In this document: positions 38,260-50,009 of the stretch, one piece after another
How positions within the stretch are numbered: position 1 is the first letter of the stretch
Layout: the number at the start of each line of letters is the position of its first letter
Source: Gossypium raimondii
Taxonomy: Eukaryota; Streptophyta; Magnoliopsida; Malvales; Malvaceae
Assembly: GCF_025698545.1 (NCBI RefSeq)
Contig: NC_068575.1
Location: 58,351,980 to 58,415,979 of the forward strand
Length of the DNA stretch: 64,000 bases
Direction of reading: 5' to 3'
Made by a program: the position numbers and the translations under genes
Notes under the pieces: generated by a model
The model's input: only the letters and a program-made list of their open reading frames with translations
The model's database searches: none
What the model was told of the DNA's origin: nothing

Positions 38260-38575
38260 AAATGAGTAAAAAAATTAAATCAATAAATAAATTAGTCCTT
38301 TTATTAAATTTTCATCTATTTTTACTATTAAAAATAGGTCTTTGTATGTCAACATGACGCAGACATGACATGACACATATCACTATCCGCCTATTTTATT
38401 AGCCGCATTAGTTTTTAATAGTACAAATGAATAAAAATTTTAATAGAATAGACCAATATGTTCTTTAAATTAACATAAAAAAATTAATTTGTTCATTTAT
38501 TAAATAGAAAAAGTAAGATACAATTTAACTCTTAATATAAAATCTCCATGATACTTTGACCCAACTTATAATTAT
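38260..38575. repeat. Dispersed repeat, copy 2 of 3 (MITE-like)
   Basis: Shares with 24740-25030 and 50010-50325 the order TAGGTCTTTGTATGTCAACA, GACATGACACAT, ATTAGCCGCATTAGTTTTTAAT, and CAATTTAACTCTTAATAT. The same pieces occur in the same order with many substitutions, so the copies are old. Confidence 0.6.
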
Positions 38576-39470
38576 AATTGCATTTCATGCTATTTGGTCT
38601 TGCTCTCTATGAACACCCACTAACCCTACGCTCAAGCACGATCGGATCCCCACTACCAACGTCTTAATTACCTTCATAAGATTAAGAATTTTTCGAGGAT
38701 GACCCGACTTGACCTTCTTTCCTGGAATTTGCACCAATTCGCTTTAAACCTAAGTCTATATAGATTTGTACTCTCTCCTGCGTTCACAATTTGGCTCCAC
38801 GAATATTTCATGTTAGAGATGTGTTAATCATAACTTCAAAAACAAAAAATTTTGAGGCATAGATCCACCATTTCCAAATAGAGTTTTAGCTCAATAAACA
38901 TTAACATCTAGTAAGGCACAAAGGTGATGGGAGATTATGGGTAAAATTGACTCTCTATAAAAAAAATAATTCACCATTTGATCTTTATAAAAAAATCACC
39001 TCAATATTGGTTCTCGAAATAGCCATAGCCGTCTCATGTGGTTCCCCAAAGAGCAAATTTGGGGTTCATAGTAAAGGCACATTTAGTTACGGTTGATACA
39101 AACCACCGAAGCAACAATAATCCATATCTATATATATTTTAAATATATGCCATTCTACAGAAATCTATACTCGGAAAAGATGTTTCTACTCTAAAAAGCA
39201 TCATATTGACAACCTGCAACTCACAAATATTAAGTGTCACGTTTTTGTAGGTTAAAGGTCTGATAGGGTGCCACAGATGTAGTGTATCAGAAAGTGCAGG
39301 GGGCTCAGCTTCAGTCTGTGAGTCCTATACAAAATCTAAATCCTACTTAATATAAATGTTAATTTAAGCTATCCGAAAATATGGGAGATGGAGGGTTGGT
39401 GGGGAAGGAGCGTTGCGGGATTCAAATGTATTTCTCCACTCAGTTCTATCCATGCATAGTTGATGAGAAT

Positions 39471-41530
39471 TTACTGCCTTGATTTCTGCAGAACGCTAAC
39501 CGCACTTGAAATATCTGTCAGCTGTTGCTTAATTTTAGCTTTCCACTTCACCAGGTCCTTCAACATTTCCTGTCAAAGAGGAGATTCCAAATTGGCCTTT
39601 CATCGCATAGCAGAGTATACTCACTGACAAGCAAATCCACATGCAAGACTAAACATTTACATGCATCTCTAAGGGTACCTATGCATCCAATATGCACTGT
39701 TTTATGTGTCTTATTTTTCTCTAAAAGAAAACTTTGTTTGACATCACCTGAACCAGAAGCAAATTATCAAGATCTGACTTTGAATTGGCAGTTACAGAAG
39801 AATCAGGTGTCACATTAGCTTGATCTTCCCCTTGCCTCCTTGGTGCTAGCTCCTCCACATTGCTGTTTACAAAACAAAAGAGAGTAGCTCCAACGTTAAA
39901 CACATTAATCTTATACCAAAATTGGTCAAATAGCTTTTGTTACCTCATTATTTTAGCCATTTCTTCATTAATCATGTCCAGATCTTGAGCACAAAAAGGG
40001 CCTTCAAAGGGGCTATGACCAGGTCTTGGCCATGCAAGTGGGGCCAGATCCGTCTCTTGAACTGCATCCTGCCCAAAATTAATCAGCTCTGGATTGTCTA
40101 TCCAGGGTGACAAGTTACCGCCTTGAAAATTGTCCAGGTTGGTGCTCTCTAACCAATCTTCCCATCTTTCAGAAGCTGATGGACTAAAGATAGTGCATTG
40201 CTTTGATGCCTGCAGAGTGCTCAATGAATTTGAAATTTCCAGCATCTGCTGCTCAACTCTAGTTTTCCATGTCATCAGTTCTTTGCACATATTCTGCTTG
40301 TAAAAAGGTGAAAACTAAGAGCTCTTCGCACTAGGTAGTTTCAGATATAGGCGTGCACAAAATTACTATCTTGTAATAAAGACAAGTTTTTAAATAACTT
40401 CAAAATATTACTTTCTACCTTATATTTAGCATATGTAGGATTGTCAGAAATTTATTTATTGGAAAAAGGATATTGTTACCTTACCTGCATACCATTCAAT
40501 GAACTTGTAAACTCCATTAGGCGCTCATCTGTCTTTGCTTTCCATTTCAACATTTCTTTCTGCATCTCCTGTACAACAAAGAATTCGAGATCAGCAACTT
40601 ATCATACTGTTGGAATTAATTTCATTTCAAACTATAATGACATTCACCTCAATTGAATTTGCTTGATCTTGCTCTTGCTGCTTGGATACCAGCTCCTGCA
40701 TCTCTCTATTTACAAAGAATAGAGGGTACTTGAGATGCTAAAACATCAATAGCTCCATCTTTAAATAACAATTACTTTATTGTTCTCACCTCTTCAGTTT
40801 TACCATTTCTTCATTAAGCAGATTGAATTCTATAGCACCAGCTGAAACATGATTTGGAGCAGCAACAGGTTTCTGCCAAAATGGGGAGATCCCAGCCTCC
40901 TTTTGCTTGTTGACCAGGTCAGCATTCTCCAGCCAATACTCCATCACTCCACTGGTATTGTAACAACGCCGAAACCTATCAGTACCTCCAGGTGCCACCT
41001 TTCCATCAATGTGCTTCAGCAGATGGTCCAATAGCCCAGTATCACCAATAAGTTTACGGGCTGCCATTCTCAAAGCAGGCCGAGATATTGGATTCTCAAA
41101 CACAGCCCCTTCAGCCTTCATGATCTCTAACATGCTTTCTTCAGCTAGATTATACCTTCAATATTTGTACCATATATAAGAAAAATTTTAGCATAAACAG
41201 AAGAGGAGAAAATTAACCAGTGAGTAACCAATGTTTTCACCTTTCAGCAGACCATCTCTCTACAGTATTTTTATGTTTGTTTTGCTTGCCCTTGTTAGGA
41301 CCATTACTTAAGCTTTGTTTCCCACATCTTGCAGCTTTTTCTTTTCTCAGTTGGTTGGAGGAAAGGCATTTTCTCTTCCGTACTTCTGGGCATGAAATCA
41401 ACATAGTTTTCACATGCTTTTTATCATCTTCATCATATTCTTCCTCAATTTTGCCAGGCAACGGTTTGGCAGTGCTATCTCCTTGAGAGTTCAGGAATTT
41501 AACTTGTCGGCAGACACCCCGCTCTGCCAT
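39471..41530 (-). CDS. DYAD/AMEIOTIC1 (SWI1)-family protein, 453 aa
   Basis: Seven coding exons join in frame: 41241-41530, 40790-41155, 40648-40705, 40485-40568, 39944-40293, 39748-39862 and 39471-39569. A basic stretch at residues 51-66 (RKRKCLSSNQLRKEKA) may be a nuclear signal. The family's conserved core is at about 92-185: RWSAERYNLAEESMLEIMKA, NPISRPALRMAARKLIGDTG, LLDHLLKHIDGKVAPGGTDR and YNTSGVMEYWLENADLV. Coiled-coil-like segments follow, with a repeated theme (EMQKEMLKWKAK, MCKELMTWKTRVEQQM, EMLKDLVKWKAKIKQQL). SWI1/AM1 proteins control meiotic entry and sister-chromatid cohesion. At 453 residues this is shorter than Arabidopsis SWI1 or maize AM1, and the usual N-terminal domain is not present upstream. 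It may be the shorter paralogue type (as at Arabidopsis At5g23610), so a meiotic role is inference. An in-frame stop lies just before the chosen Met. Confidence 0.85.
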
Positions 41531-41596
41531 CCCGGATCAGTCCAGTTTAAACCAAAAAAACCCTTTCTTAGATCTTTCAGCTACTTCAGCACAGTT

Positions 41597-42747
41597 CTGA
41601 AACACCAACATGTACAATTACAAACAACACTAAGAAATTTGTTCAATGCAGCCAACACCTTCTCTTAACACGAAAAGCCACACAATAAGACCAACATTGA
41701 GTCCAAAAATCAACATCCTATTTGAAAAATGAACTGGGGAAAATTTTACAGCCTTTACCAGTTTTTATTTCCTAATCAATTACTCACATCTTATCAAGAG
41801 AAGTTGGTAACATTTTCAGTTTTAATCACATTGCAAAATGAGCTCATATATTTCACCCAAAATCATGAGAATCCACAATTTAATATCAAATAACCAGTAG
41901 ATTCCCATCCAAGATAAATACAAGTAACACAAAGTGTCACTTTCAACTTTCTACTCATCCAATTCTAAGAGGAAGCTTAAAAATCAGGTTGTCTAAAAAA
42001 GTATTCATATTAGAAAATAAACCACCACAGTTCATAAAATTTAGAAGTACTGTATCTTTACTAATCCATGCTAATCCCATGTTTCAAAGTAAAAATTTGA
42101 TACTCCCACCACCACTAACAGGTTCAGTATAGATACCCCAACTCTAGTTATCCACAATCTCAGCCTCGTATTTTATTTTCTTTCAGTAATTAAATTCAAA
42201 TATCTGCTAAGCCAACAAAGCTTTGTCCCTCACATCCAACCTGAGCCCATTGTCGACTGTAAGTTAATTGACTCACCTATGGTGCTTTTCAATTACTCAA
42301 CAGGTTCTAGAATCAAAAGTCAGCTTCTTCACTGCAAATACTCAACTTCCAGTGTAAAAGAAAACCTGGCTAAGTATATCAAAAAAATAATACATTGTAC
42401 GAAAACCAAAACCAAAATGATCGAAGAGAACTATTTGGCAACTAATATCACGTCTTGGGCACCAGAAAGTCGATGCTAAAAATAATACATTGTACGAATC
42501 CTTTAACACAGCTACCTTAGAATGGCTCATGGGGAAATGGATCAAACAATAACAATTATTTTAAAAAAAAAAAAACCTCAGACATCAAACATACGATCCT
42601 GACTCTTATTTTCCTTCATTTTTCCCCTCTTTTGTCATAGCAACCAAGCAGATAAAGCATTTAGCTTTGAGGGGAATAAAAGAAAAAAAATAGCAGAGGA
42701 AGCATAAGAAACGAGAAATTACGGCGGCGGCCAAAGAAGGGACTTAC
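41597..42747 (-). other. 5'UTR intron of the DYAD-family gene
   Basis: On the minus strand a donor (CTCAAG | GTAAGTCCC) at 42747 and an acceptor (GTTTCAG | AACTGTG) at 41597 frame about 1.15 kb without coding content. The leader exon lies at or upstream of 42748, in a stretch with GCCGCCGCCG-type codons on the minus strand. Inferred from splice signals. If the missing N-terminal domain were encoded, it should be here, and I do not see it. Confidence 0.5.
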
Positions 42748-42959
42748 CTTGAGAAATTATGAGTTGTAGCACCGACATTCAATCCATTCTAAAACCCTAA
42801 CTTCATTTACGGAGAAGAATGTTAAATAAAATCAAAAAAAATAAAAAGAGCCTTAAAAATTAAAGAAGAAAGAGAAAATACCCTTGTGATTTTGGGATCA
42901 GAGACAGAAAGCTTTCAAAAATGCCAAAAAGAAAGGGAGAAGTAAAACTGAAAGCAAAG

Positions 42960-43881
42960 TTGAACAGGCTCAGGTTTTAACATTTTGGCCGAAAAATTCT
43001 ATTACCGAATATATCAATCCTACAAAAACCCTAACCGCCAAAATTCCTAAAAACCCTTTTCTATTTATTTTAGTAATTACCTTTTTCATTTTATATATAT
43101 ATATATCTTTGCCTTCCAACTTTGTAATCACTGAGAACTTACTTCAGATTCCGCGAGACGTAGCAATATCTGATTAGTTACACAGATTTTTCACTAATTC
43201 ATTTAAATAGGAAAAAATAAAAAAATTTTAACATAGAGTTGTGCGGTGCAGTGGGACCGGACTTTTTTTTATATAAATATATATGCTCTGCATTTCAAGT
43301 CAATTTTATTTTTCACTACTTATCCCTCTCAACAATATGATGTTTAGTATTTGAAATGTGTTTTCTCCCTTACCTGATTTACATATAGGGTTAAATCATT
43401 TTACCTTTTCTTTTTGACTTTTCTTATCACAAGTTAATTTTAGATATTTTTAAAACTATAAGAAAATTTGTTAAGTTTAAGCTTTAATAAGAAAAATTGT
43501 CAAATTGTCAAATTAACTTGAAAAAAGTTCAGAAATTAATTTGAATAAAAAATTTAATTTTGTTTTCAAGTTCATATAAAATATTTTTAAAACATTAATT
43601 CAAAAATCTGATTTCTTATTTTAGTCAAAGTTTACGCCATTTATCATTTTAATTATCATTTTAAACTAAATTTAGCTATTAATCTTTTTAAAAAATTAAA
43701 TTATTTTAAATACTAAAATATTAATTTTAAGATAAATTATACAAATAATTACTTAACTACAAAATATTTTATTTTAGACCCAAAAAAATTATAATTTAAA
43801 CACCCTTGATTACTTCCGATAAAATCAGTATCGAAAATATTACATGGATTTTTCTTTTAAATTTTGATTTTGCACGCGTAC
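42960..43881. other. Intergenic, no gene seen
   Basis: AT-rich DNA with a short TA run near 43093-43108. It separates the promoter side of the DYAD-family gene from the broken end of the CYP78A pseudogene. Confidence 0.6.
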
Positions 43882-44772
43882 CTCACTAACAAGCCCCTCT
43901 AGCTCGAACCCTTCTCCAGGCTTCCCAAAGTCATACTTTTTACCAAACACAGTGGCCGTCACATTGTTCAAAGACCCAAAATGAAGCACCCTTCCTGTAA
44001 GAACTTCACCTTTGGCTTCCATTAAACACTTCAGCTCTTCGACCATTTTGACACCAGTCTCACGCCTGAACCCTTCAAAGCCAGTGATTCTCTTCGACTG
44101 AACAAATGGGTGGCTGAGATACGCCTCAAGTTCCTCCAATACTAACCTTATGGAGCGAACCCCATTGCCCCATGAAACAACAGCTCATAGGCTGGCTCCT
44201 TTATAAGCAAAAGCTGAGTTGTTGTTGTCGAGGATACCCCTCGCTGTCTCAAGGTCATTGGACACGATAAACTGAGCGAACCCCACGGAAAAAGCCATTA
44301 ACTTCACTGCTTTAATAGTTTTAGCAAGTTTAGCCAGGGCTCGGTGAGAGGTGGCACCGGTGAATACAGTGAGCAATCCAAGAAGTGGGGAACAGAGTGG
44401 ACCAGGGATCGCAACACTTGCCTTGGACCTATAACGCCCATGAGGACCCCCTGGTGAAAGCCACAACGCAAATATTCCAACCAATAGAAAAGCCCACACA
44501 AAGGCTTCAAAACTCAGCAATGGTGAAGTGACATTTTTGGCACTTCCTCTAAGATGGATATTCAACAAAAACTTATTTTGATAGGTGCAGAAGCAATTTT
44601 TTGAGAGCTTTATAGTAGGGGAAATAAAGAGTTGCTTGGGCAGTGTAAGAGACAATGAGTTGAAGAGAAGGGATTTATTGTTGTATCTTCCATTTCCTTC
44701 TTGATTTCCCTCGTCTTCCCTTCCAAATTCCTTCTCTTTAACTGTTGCATTTCTCTTACACCAGAGACTCAC
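43882..44772 (-). pseudogene. Cytochrome P450 CYP78A pseudogene, C-terminal half missing
   Basis: The first open part (44185-44772) ends with the CYP78A N-terminal region: ALWLSPGGPHGRYRSKASVA, IPGPLCSPLLGLLTVFTGAT, LAKTIKAVKLMAFSVGFAQF, and ARGILDNNNSAFA. The frame then breaks. In another frame the next block continues LLFHGAMGFAP, stop, G, stop, YWRNLRRISATHLFSP, KRITGFEGFRRETGVKMVEE, then HFGSLNNVTATVFGKKYDFG and ELEGLVSE, where homology ends. So there is at least one frameshift and two nonsense codons. The I-helix, ExxR and the heme-binding Cys loop are all absent downstream. Active CYP78A enzymes are membrane-bound monooxygenases that affect organ size. This copy cannot make one. I did not find the missing half elsewhere in the window. 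Confidence 0.92.
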
Positions 44773-46131
44773 AGACGTAAATGTTTGGGTTATACTTCAT
44801 TCAAATTAAATTAAAAGTTGGGACTAAAATGATAAACAATTTAAAATGAATAACAATGACATAAATTTTACTTCAATTACGTGGAAAATAAAAATTTAAG
44901 AGAAAAGTAAATGTTAAGATTTCTGTTTATGATTATCAAAATGAGGTGTTTTTGTTTTGGGTGTTTAAAATGAAAATTTTAATCGTTGAATGACTATCTA
45001 TGTAATTTATCTAATCTTTTAATAATATTAGTATGTAACTCGTGTGACAGTAAAAAGTTCATAAAAGAAAATTAGAATAATGTTCATGTGGATTGGTATG
45101 TAGGATGTTATATTTAAAATTTTAATGTTTTAGTCAATATTTTTATTAAAAATAATCAATTAAATTTTTTGAAAGATTAATGGTCAAATTTAAATTTAAA
45201 TTTTAAACAATCAATAATTTAATTTTTTAAATTCAAATTGTTAAAAAAATATAGACATTTTGATTTATTTTTCATTGCAATCAATTAAATCCTCAAATAT
45301 CTATACTATTATTTAAGTGTATGATGAAGTTAATGTTACAAATCAACTTAATACCAACTGGGTCAATGAAAATTTTAAATTAATCGGTCGATGAAAATTT
45401 TAAATTAACTTTACATATTTTTAATAAACTAGATGTTAATGTGCATGTGTTGTATGTAATTTTATGCGTTTAATTTTAATTAGCTTTTAAATAATGTATT
45501 TGTAATTATTCTTACTACTTATAATTTCTTTTAGTTTTTAAATAATATATGAATTTGAAACTATATAAGAAAATAAATTATAATATCGATTTGAAAAATA
45601 AATAAAAATTAAATAAAACAACATGCAACAATTATAATAACAGTTTGTAAATATTCACATAAAAATAATTTTAAAAATATTTACTTTGCACGATATAAAA
45701 ATTAAAAATATCGTAATATTACATTACCTCATTATAAATTAAAATAATATTGGACCACTGAGGGAGAAAGAAGAAAGTCGTTGGGCTTATCACAAATTTT
45801 TGTCTTCATATATGAATGTATTAATCCCCCTACTTACACGTTTTGAATTTTATTGGAGACTTGGATTCTGGTCCAAGTCAGCGTCGATTGGTCAATTTTT
45901 ATTCTAGACTGTGGTTTCAGTTTCATTATTATTATCGGAGTTCGGTACGTTGCAATTCAACCTTCATTCTTCTCTCTCTTGGATTCCTTTGGAGTCCTTG
46001 CCAACTATTTTATCTCTTCTCTGAAAAAGACCCATCGCAGAACCAGAGATGGGCAAAATATATGTAGAGAAAGAAAAACGAAAAAGCGATATGATGTTTT
46101 TGTGAAGGAGGTGAGAAACGTGTGTTACTAA
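44773..46131. other. Intergenic, AT-rich, no gene seen
   Basis: Contains only AT-rich DNA and weak short repeats (for example AATTTTAAATTAA twice near 45370-45405). A plus-strand frame at 45843-46131 runs up to the transposon end but matches nothing I recognise. Confidence 0.6.
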
Positions 46132-46146
46132 GAGTGCGTTTGGTTC

Positions 46147-46212
46147 GCTGTATTGGATTAGAGGTGTATTGGATTAGAAGTGTATTGGATTAGAGGTGTA
46201 TTGGATTAGAGG
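46147..46212 (+). repeat. Subterminal tandem repeat (ATTGGATTAGAGGTGT units)
   Basis: About four 16-bp units GTATTGGATTAGAGGT occur in tandem here, against two in the copy at 6931-6962. In the autonomous-type element at 6345-6418 the equivalent place has units of the related GGAATAGAGGCGTAAT form in inverted orientation. Confidence 0.85.
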
Positions 46213-47072
46213 TGTAATAGCAAATCAACTGTTTGGTTGAATGTAATGGAATAGATGCGTAATAGTAATCTTGTGTTTGGTTGAATGGAATAGAGGTGTA
46301 ATAGCATAGTGGAAAAAATTAAAATGACTAGAATACCCTTAGCATAAATTTATTTTGGTAAGATTACTATTATCAATAATTAAAATGATTATTGTTATTG
46401 TTATTTAAATTTTAATAAGATTATTATTATCAATAATAAATATTTTAATCATATTTAAACATAATTATTATTAAACATATTTTAATTAAAATATATAATT
46501 TAATAAAATTCTTAATAATTACCGAAATTTGTTTTGGTAAATTATTATTGTTATTGTTATTTAAATTTTGATAAGATTATTAATATGAATAATAAATAAT
46601 TTAATCATATTTAAACATAATTATTATTAAATATATTATACTTAAAATATATAATTTAATAAAATTCTTAATAATTAATATTCTTATATGAATTTACTCA
46701 AATCATAATATATTATATGATACTATAAAAGATAATTTGAAATAATTAATATTAAATATATTTTAATTAAAATATATGATTTAATAAAATTTAAAATAAT
46801 TATAACTAATAAAATTTAATAAGTAAGAATTGAACTCTAAAAAATAAAAAAAACATAACCATATCGAATTATCATCAAGAACTCGATTGAATTTACAACA
46901 ATTCTGAATTAAACGGAAGTACTGCCTCAATATCTCACTTCAACTAAAAATATAAAGCAAGCATTCAATAGAAGAAATTCAAGCCGATACAATATCTCTT
47001 TCACCCTGCTCTCAACTCCAATTGGCCTTCCATGAAACCGATTCTTCACTTCAAACAAAATAGCTCACCAAT

Positions 47073-47230
47073 CTAGCAGGAAAACGAATACTGTCCAAAG
47101 TTGCCATTGAAAATAACCTCCAACTTCATGTGTCCATTCCACAAGTTAAGGGAAAAAGCAATCTCTGCCAATTCTGGATTTATATGATGCATTGATAAAT
47201 CAGGAAATAGAAGGCCATGAGGTAAGGTTG
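47073..47230 (-). pseudogene. Probable captured terminal exon, parent gene not recognised
   Basis: After an acceptor (GATTTTTTAG) the minus strand is open for about 51 codons to a TAG: LPHGLLFPDLSMHHINPELA, then EIAFSLNLWNGHMKLEVIFN and GNFGQYSFSC. The composition looks like real protein rather than AT-rich noise, and the exon has the same orientation as the other captured pieces in this element. I cannot name the family. Confidence 0.4.
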
Positions 47231-48863
47231 CTAAAAAATCACAATGAATCAAAAGTAATTTACCTCTCCAGGAAGGCTAAATTGCCAAGAGCACATGTTT
47301 CCTCTAAAGCACCAAAAACCAGAAGGCATATTTGTTGACAAGTTGCAGTACTGCCTCAAGATCTTAGTTCAACTACAATATAAAGCAAGCATTCAGCAGA
47401 AGAAATCAAAAGCTTACTTGTTCCTCGTTTTCAGCAGAAGGGAATCTCTACTTACTCTGCCTATGTCATGAGCACCAATGCCAGAAACTAAACAATGAAG
47501 CTGAATGATGTCCATCACTGATCCTATGAATTAAAACAATCAATGCAATCAGCTAAATTCAGAAAAACAATTCAGAAAAACAATTACATGACAATGAAAC
47601 ATGAAACATGAAATAGTATAAGAACAATTTTATTACCATAATCCAAGTTTTGGTTAGTTCCCATTGCAACGGTAACATAGACACAGAAACATGCTCAATC
47701 ATAATGACAGATACAAACACAATAACATCAGTCGAGGAAGATTACCACCATTTGATTGATACGCATGAACCCCGCAATAGTACATTCAATGACATAGAGT
47801 TGCAACCAGTAGCTAAGGTTAAATCCAGACGCACCATTGGCAGTTTCTAATGAAACTCTGAGTCGGTTTTGTACACCTCTTCTTAGACTGCCTACGACTC
47901 TTTCCCATTTGACTATCTCTAGATTTCAGAAGGATGACTTACAAAGATCATCTATGTGACTGTGTCTGTTATAAGAGAATGACACAATAGCACAGTAATT
48001 GTCTAATAATAACTGCAGGTATACGGAGAAGAGAACAACAAAGTGAAATATTAATAATATTTGGGCTTTGCATAACTGAATGCATGAGGAAATCATATGC
48101 GAAGTGCTTGAATTATATTCCTTATAAGCTCACGGTTTTCTTTGGATTCCCCTCTGGTTCATCCTCACCAAAGAAACGAGATTCATAGGTTCACAGATTC
48201 ACAGATTCTAACATGTAGGTAGTAGCACGAATTGTAAACAAAGAAAAGGATTTCATGAAGTTTATTACAATTGATTCTCCTAATTTGTGGTTGTTAATTG
48301 CATAAATATTATATTTGCATGAGCTTGCATTGTATTTTCTTACATTCCAAACATATGAAAATGGTAAATAGTAAATATATTAAACTCTCCTAGGAGGAAG
48401 ACAACTTCATCCATGGGGGACTGCAGGACACAGTTCTGGCATTTACTAATGGTTTGAGGCTGTGGCTAAGAACGAGCTCAAATGAATACAGACATTGAGA
48501 TAGGATCATCTCAAAAGATACTGGTTTTTATTTTCATTGCCACATTACGAGTTTGTATTCTTTGAGAGTTTCTAACAATTCTATGCAATACCAAGATGCA
48601 AAAGATCGATAGCCCAACAAAGGGGGCGGATGATCATTTATTTTTCGTTCTCAAAGCGGAACATTCATCATCAGTCTTAGATATTCATCCATCGAAACTC
48701 AACAACAAACAAATTATTACCATTTACCATAGGTGAAAAAAAATCTTTGCAACCCACACATCACAAGACTTCCACACAAAAGGTAAGAACACAAGGAAGT
48801 GTTGGGGAAGCTCATTAGCAAGTTTGTTATAAGTAACCTATGAACATTTAAACATGTCAATGC

Positions 48864-48967
48864 TCAAACTCGCTCACCACTACCTTCTGATTCCATGGCC
48901 TTTAAACTTTCTGCCATCATTTGATCTCTGTTCTGTCTTTGTCTTTCTACAGCAACCATATACAGGG
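48864..48967 (-). pseudogene. Probable captured terminal exon, parent gene not recognised
   Basis: An acceptor (CTTGTGTAG) precedes an open stretch reading LYMVAVERQRQNRDQMMAES then LKAMESEGSGERV and a TGA at 48864-48866. It looks like the helical C-terminus of a cellular protein. Strand and position fit the captured-exon series of this element. I do not recognise the parent. Confidence 0.4.
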
Positions 48968-49172
48968 CTACACAAGAACTAATTGTGAATTACCAGCAAG
49001 AACAAGGAAACAAGATGAAGTTTATAATTCAAGAGTGAAAATAATTCAACAAAAAAGTGAAAATAATCCAATTTATCTGTCCGCATCTATCCTTCCTACA
49101 ATTCACCTTTTAACAATTATAGACCTAGTAAGAAACCTATAACAATCACAAAAGGCAGCAGCCAAACTTTAC

Positions 49173-49261
49173 CTTCCCGGTAGGGAGCCCACTCATGCTT
49201 ACGCAGATGATGTGAAGCATCAAGTGGAGGCAACATCCCAAATTTCAGCATAATAGATGGC
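49173..49261 (-). pseudogene. Captured exon of a SPOUT RNA methyltransferase (C9orf114/SPOUT1-like), later part
   Basis: Between an acceptor (TTTTAG) and a donor (GGAAG | GTAAAG) the minus strand reads FGMLPPLDASHHLRKHEWAP then YREG. The phrase LLxPLDAPHHLRxHEWxPYREG is characteristic of the SPOUT1/C9orf114 family of putative RNA methyltransferases. The residues just before it (RPSIMLK) differ from the family. The exon lies downstream, in sense, of another piece of the same gene at 49443-49540, with the middle of the protein missing. So an internally deleted copy was captured or has decayed. Confidence 0.8.
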
Positions 49262-49442
49262 CTAAAACAATAATTAGACCATTAAACAAATAAGAAATTA
49301 GGTTAAAAAAAACTCATTGATCCGAAAAATAGTAGCAGCATGAGCAATTTAACTCGCCAACTGAAAGAAAAAGGAGAAATTAAATGAAAATTTGTAACAT
49401 AGGGTAGAAAGAGTGAAGAGAAACAGAGGGATTTTCCATTAC

Positions 49443-49540
49443 TCGAGTGGCGAGCTCGAGAGACTGAGCGTTGTCGACGATGGAACCAGCGATGGCTACG
49501 GTGACAGTGGGGATATCGTCGGCTTTTTTGGTTTCACTGG
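49443..49540 (-). pseudogene. Captured exon of a SPOUT RNA methyltransferase (C9orf114/SPOUT1-like), early part
   Basis: The minus strand reads KKADDIPTVTVAIAGSIVDN then AQSLELATR, ending at a donor (CGA | GTAATGG). PTVSxAxxGSIIDNAQSLELATRLAG is the family's N-terminal signature. It is fused upstream to the CT-rich leader of the transposon (49560-49900), making an open frame from 49625. The parent protein is normally several hundred residues; only two short blocks are here. No catalytic SPOUT knot is present. Confidence 0.82.
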
Positions 49541-50009
49541 TTGAGAAGAAGAAGGTCGACTGGTTGAGAAGGCAATCGAAAGAGTGGCAGAGCGAAAAAG
49601 AAAAGAAAGGAAACGGAGGGAACAAATCGGCAGCAAAGAGGCATAATGGACTGGGAGGAAATCGGCAGAAAACAAAAGCAAAGAAATAAGGAAGGAAATC
49701 GGATGAAGGAACAGAAGAGAAACAAGGGGATGGGGGGAGGGCAAATCAGGGAGGTGATGCTCAATCGGTAGCTAATCTGGGCAAAGAGGGGGGAATAGAA
49801 ATCGGTGGTTTTCACCGATTAAGAAGGTAATGGATTAGATGCGTATTACCAATACATCAAACTAAACGACGTGTTAGAGAGGTATTAGGTGGGACCCACC
49901 GATTAGGGGTGTATTGGCTTAGCTAATACACCAAACCAAACAAGCTGTAAAGGTAAGTTGGACATTTTTTTAAGTTTTAAATGGATAATGTTTAGAGACA
50001 AAAGTATTA

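Larger units (their letters stand above)
36790..39470. other. Intergenic, AT-rich, with two dispersed repeats
   Basis: No gene found. It contains the 88-bp repeat at 37352-37440 and repeat copy 2 at 38260-38575. The last few hundred bases (about 39100-39470) are likely the 3'UTR of the DYAD-family gene on the minus strand. Confidence 0.55.
46132..49947. mobile_element. Non-autonomous PIF/Harbinger element with captured gene exons (copy 2)
   Basis: The left end GAGTGCGTTTGGTTCGCTGT and the right end (reverse complement CAGCTTGTTTGGTTTGGTGT) are imperfect inverted repeats. TAA flanks both sides (46129-46131 and 49948-49950), which is the PIF/Harbinger target duplication. Subterminal ATTGGATTAGAGGTGT repeats, an AT-rich block and internal backbone segments (for example AACTAAACAATGAAGCTGAATGA near 47490) are shared with the copy at 6913. 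The right arm, read on the minus strand, gives CCCCTAATCGGTGGGTCCCA and a CT-rich leader, as in copies 1 and 3. There is no transposase. Captured exons lie on the minus strand. Confidence 0.88.

Noticed and set aside
47650-47850. 66-codon plus-strand frame inside the second capture element
   Set aside because: Antisense to the direction of captured exons and without recognisable similarity; cannot be supported as a gene.
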